Below, piece by piece: positions 61,111 to 64,000 of a DNA stretch of 64,000 nucleotides. The stretch comes from Sthenelais limicola (lineage: Eukaryota; Annelida; Polychaeta; Phyllodocida; Sigalionidae). The stretch spans positions 131,616,941 to 131,680,940 of the forward strand of contig OW804096.1 in the NCBI GenBank assembly GCA_942159475.1, in the 5' to 3' direction. Each line of letters begins with the position of its first letter. Within the stretch, counting starts at the first letter, position 1. The translations under genes and the position numbers were made by a program. Under the pieces are notes generated by a model that searched no databases, was not told the origin of the DNA, and saw only the letters and a list, made by a program, of their open reading frames with translations.

Positions 61111-62110
61111 ATTGTGTACACAAGAGATAAATATTTCCAAAGATACATACATAAAACTCAAATCTGAACCAAAATTTGATGTTTGACCTTTAAAATAGTG
61201 ACTTTGACCTTGACGAATGTCATTAAAAAGTGGTCAAATGAAAGCACTATTAAAAATCATATGCTTAAATTATTTAGCCCAGAAATAAATAGTTCAAAAG
61301 ATACAGGCTACTATATGTAATTTAGATTTACACAACATTTAATGTAGAATTAAAAGTAAGGTTCGGGTACCATGGCAACGGACATTCCAATGATACTGCG
61401 CATATGGGCATGGGTTATTTTTCTTTCCCCTAATGTCAGTTATTGCTTTCTTGCAAAAGATCATTTTCCCTGGTTGTCCTATTTCAATCAGAGAAAACAT
61501 GATGTCGTTCATTGAATTAATTACTTTTCAAATAAGAACCACCATGGGTAGATGTATGTGCAATTAGAGATTTTAATTATGAAGGAATTATAGAGGATGG
61601 GTCTATTCAAGTCATATGTTGGCATCAAAGTAATGCAAACCTGATGTTGATTGATGAAGATCTGTTACATGTATACACTACTGGCACTATCACAGACAGT
61701 GACACCAGGGACTCTTCTTTCATAGTCAGAACAGATGACAGAATGTTATGCTATTTGCTGACTCATTGAGTCCATCAATCAATGTCTCTAGTCCTCAAAC
61801 GTTGTTGTTCTGTCATGTCTAAAGATCAGCTGTTCTCAGCCTAGAATAGTGGCCCCTGAGCTGCTACAAGACATCATGGCCTAAGTAGATCAGTAGAAAG
61901 TTGACCATCAAGTAGACAAAGCATATTGCCAGAGGATTCAAAGGTGGGTATTCATAGCCCCAGGCAATCTGTGTTGTCAGAGATTGTGCAGGGACATGGT
62001 CTATTGTAGCTGATGTAATGGCACAGTGATCTCCAACCATGACCACTTCCATTTACCTCCACGAGGTTGAACACTATACCCACTATTGGTGAATATTATA
62101 CCCCCAGAGG
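61111..62110. other. Region upstream of the candidate first exon
   Basis: TGACCTTGA at 61205-61213 is a perfect reverse complement of the extended nuclear-receptor half-site TCAAGGTCA (FTZ-F1/ERR type). A 62-codon minus frame (61864-62052) ends in a hydrophobic stretch resembling a membrane anchor, but its ATG directly follows a stop and has a poor start context. It could be a divergent small gene or chance. Confidence 0.35.
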
Positions 62111-62116
62111 GCTGAC

Positions 62117-62124
62117 CCGGAAGT
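62117..62124 (+). promoter_or_regulatory. ETS-family site CCGGAAGT, probable promoter element
   Basis: CCGGAAGT is the core bound by ETS factors such as GABP and is common just upstream of transcription starts in promoters without a TATA box. It lies 79 bases before the candidate start codon, in a GC-richer segment; a related GAGGAAGT occurs at 62138-62145. The transcription start would lie between here and the start codon. Confidence 0.4.
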
Positions 62125-62163
62125 AGTTCCCTGCTGAGAGGAAGTTGGTTGCCTTATCAGGTC

Positions 62164-62220
62164 ATGTCCAGGTTCCCCAGAGGCCCCGGATCACGATGGA
62201 CTCAAGCGGCGGATTGGTGA
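62164..62220 (+). CDS. Overlapping upstream ORF of the candidate first exon
   Basis: ATG at 62164-62166 (G at -3, T at +4, moderate context) opens an 18-residue frame ending TGA at 62218-62220, out of frame with and overlapping the main start at 62196. If the transcript begins upstream of 62164, such a uORF would be expected to lower translation of the main frame. It depends wholly on where transcription starts. Confidence 0.25.
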   Translation: MSRFPRGPGSRWTQAADW

Positions 62221-62236
62221 AAAAGACTCATCGAAG
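62196..62236 (+). CDS. Probable first coding exon, gene continuing beyond the right edge
   Basis: ATG at 62196-62198 has an optimal context (A at -3, G at +4: CACGATGG). It encodes MDSSGGLVKKTHR and ends in AG before a consensus donor, CGAAG|GTGAGC, at 62236/62237, splitting a codon after two bases. The upstream 80 bases are GC-rich and carry an ETS site, as for a housekeeping-type promoter. The remaining 1.76 kb to the window end shows no obvious second exon, which fits a long first intron. The N-terminal peptide is too short to name the gene. It could still be chance, since ATG-to-donor frames this short are not rare; the combination of promoter site, start context and donor is what favours it. 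Confidence 0.45.
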
Positions 62237-64000
62237 GTGAGCACCCTGCATAACAGCCTGCAGCTCAGGCAGATGTATAAATGGTGAACAGATCTTTCCA
62301 CTTCTGTGGACATACAGGGCAAGGTTTGGCTTGATAAAGATAGAAATCGGATGAACTATCCTCATAAATTAACCTTGTATTGGAACATATGTAGGCTACA
62401 GCAGGTCTTTACGTTAAAAGTGTCTTTGATATTTTATTTGCAGTCCTCTCTTTGGGAGTTGTATTTTTGACCTGTGACTTTATTCAAAAAGAGATTCCTC
62501 GGTCCTGGTTGTCAACCTAGCTTAGGAGTAATGAGACTATCATATAAAACATCGATTCATCTAATTTCTGTCAGATGTAATTAATTGTAACAAACGACCT
62601 TACTCTATTTGAAAAGTCCCCAAAATAGTTTTGTAACCCGCGCTGAGATGTGGAAGTTTCATTCCAAGAATATGTTGTACATTAGTCACCAGTTTAGATA
62701 ATATATATTGTAATGAGTGATGAGAATGGTTTTATAGCATGTCCTCTTTATACTGTGTAACCATAATTACAAAATGTTGTGGTTGAACCTTCTGTGGTCA
62801 ATCGCTGTTTAGTTGCTGATAATTGATTGACTTTTCAACCTTAAGCAGAGAATAGCGTTCCTGGAACGTAAGTTTATGGAAGATAAAAATGAAATAATGA
62901 ATGAGGGCAGTAGGAAAATACAGGGGATGGAAAACCAGATCTACTCATAAAATGATATTGATAACTGGTATTGCCATAATATGGACATTCAGGGAGAACT
63001 TCTCTAAATTTAAGAGGTTTTCAAGCCAACTTGTTATAATGTGCTACTACATTAGTATACCTGATAGAAAAAAGTAACACATAATGAGAAGTCCTGACAA
63101 GGCACAAGGCAAATGGAATGGCAATTGCCCGAGAAAATAATAAACTATTGCGTTTACCGCGTAAACGGGAAGCGTTAAGACTTTTTAAACGATACCACCG
63201 TGCTGATTACATGGTAATTAAAAGTAAAATATCAAGATAGCTATCGAAATATTCAACACACTCTCTCTCAAAGATATTTGTTCTCCATTCCATTCCGAAA
63301 GCGCAACGGCCATCCCAAATGATACAATACCAAGTCGCGCTTCTGAATTTCCCAAAAGAATGATTAATTTGCTCCATTTGAATAATCATTTCCTTTGAGA
63401 TGAAAAAGAATGATTATCAGCTTTCATGAAAAAACGCGAGCTAATCATGTGGGATCGAGAGTAGACACCAGGTGCCTTTATCTTTCACATCCCTGAAGCA
63501 CTTCGCTGATTAGATTACCTTAATCTAAGAGAGATGCAGGAGCGTCGAGTCCATGTTATGGACATTGGCGCTATACTCCATTATAGAAGCTCAAGAGACA
63601 CCCCCGAGAATATAACAAAGTTCCCCAATTTAGAACCCGTGCTCACCGCGACACTAGCTTCCTTTTTGACGGTCTGCAAGGAATGTATGTATGTATGTAT
63701 GTATGTATTCATGCATACTTCCAATTAAAGTTTAGTTTACTTTTACTTAAGTGACTTCATCTTTTCCAATGGGTTGCATATTGGGACTAGATCTAGTAAT
63801 ATGTAGATGTGGTTTTCCCTTTGCCTTCTTGCATGATCTATAGATATATGTTACAATGAACATTTGTCCCCTTTCTATAGTAAATCCATTCTCAAAGATA
63901 TTTGTAGCTGAAGAGTACGGCAGTAAATATACCTAATATGATACGGTCTGTGAACTCATGAAAGGTGTTATATAACATTATGCGTAATATAACAAAGGTA
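62237..64000 (+). other. Probable first intron, no further exon seen
   Basis: AT-rich DNA with short open frames only (for example 63207-63389 - and 63534-63728 +). A tetranucleotide repeat lies at 63683-63708. No acceptor followed by a convincing frame in the needed phase was found before the window ends. Confidence 0.4.
63683..63708. repeat. (ATGT)n microsatellite
   Basis: More than six ATGT units without interruption. Confidence 0.93.

Larger units (their letters stand above)
60384..61382. promoter_or_regulatory. Cluster of RFX X-box-like motifs
   Basis: Palindromic words close to the RFX consensus (GTTRCCATGGYAAC) recur: GGTTTTCATGGCAACC near 60384, GGCAACCACATGGCAACC near 60549, then GTTGCTATGGCAAT (60704-60717) and ATTGCCATGGAAAC (60720-60733) only two bases apart, and TACCATGGCAACGG near 61368. 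Five or more within 1 kb is unusual for this window. They may mark regulatory DNA upstream of the exon at 62196, or belong to an old dispersed repeat. Confidence 0.35.

Overview
The window reads as AT-rich, gene-poor nuclear DNA of an animal. The lineage is not certain. Scattered GACCTTGAC and CCATGGCAAC words and several small TA-targeted elements recall marine invertebrates such as molluscs, but this is an impression, not a demonstration. There is no bacterial layout: no long or closely packed ORFs, no operons and no Shine-Dalgarno series. I find no rRNA or tRNA gene, no CRISPR array, and no recognisable reverse transcriptase, integrase or transposase domain. Most open frames in the window are no longer than chance predicts at this base composition.

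The best supported content is repeats and mobile DNA. (1) 26764-28630 holds a 1,851-bp non-autonomous DNA transposon with 32-bp terminal inverted repeats (one mismatch) and a perfect 8-bp target duplication, ATAAATAT. It has dense subterminal arrays of TCGGCCGA-type palindromes and an internal G-rich minisatellite of about 617 bp with a 201-bp higher-order period. (2) 60813-61107 is a 295-bp MITE with TAA duplications, as expected for PIF/Harbinger. (3) Two TA-flanked MITE families occur: family A at 42176-42595 with a fragment at 26432-26520, and family B at 42948-43188 with a solo arm inside the large transposon at 27187-27220. (4) Tandem duplications lie at 1982, 6606, 16197 (196-bp units carrying nuclear-receptor half-sites) and 34067. 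A perfect 26-bp-arm palindrome lies at 15984-16039.

Coding evidence is thin. The best candidates are a two-exon model on the + strand (50498-50526 joined to 52126-52291), whose splice phases agree, and a probable first coding exon at 62196-62236. The latter has a strong start context, a consensus donor, an upstream ETS-type site and an overlapping upstream ORF; its intron would run off the right edge. Weaker candidates are a minus-strand terminal exon at 38342-38649, a minus-strand frame at 51249-51638, a short + frame at 25166-25321 and a broken frame at 35098-35547. None could be assigned a function.

Layout: 1-15.9 kb is AT-rich non-coding DNA with small duplications; 16.2-17.2 kb has the 196-bp repeat and a G-quadruplex motif; 26.4-28.9 kb is the transposon cluster; 34-36 kb has a duplication, a decayed frame and a pyrimidine tract; 42.2-43.2 kb has two adjacent MITEs; 50.4-52.7 kb is the candidate small gene; 60.2-61.4 kb has RFX-like motifs around the Harbinger MITE; 62.1-64 kb is a probable promoter, first exon and intron.
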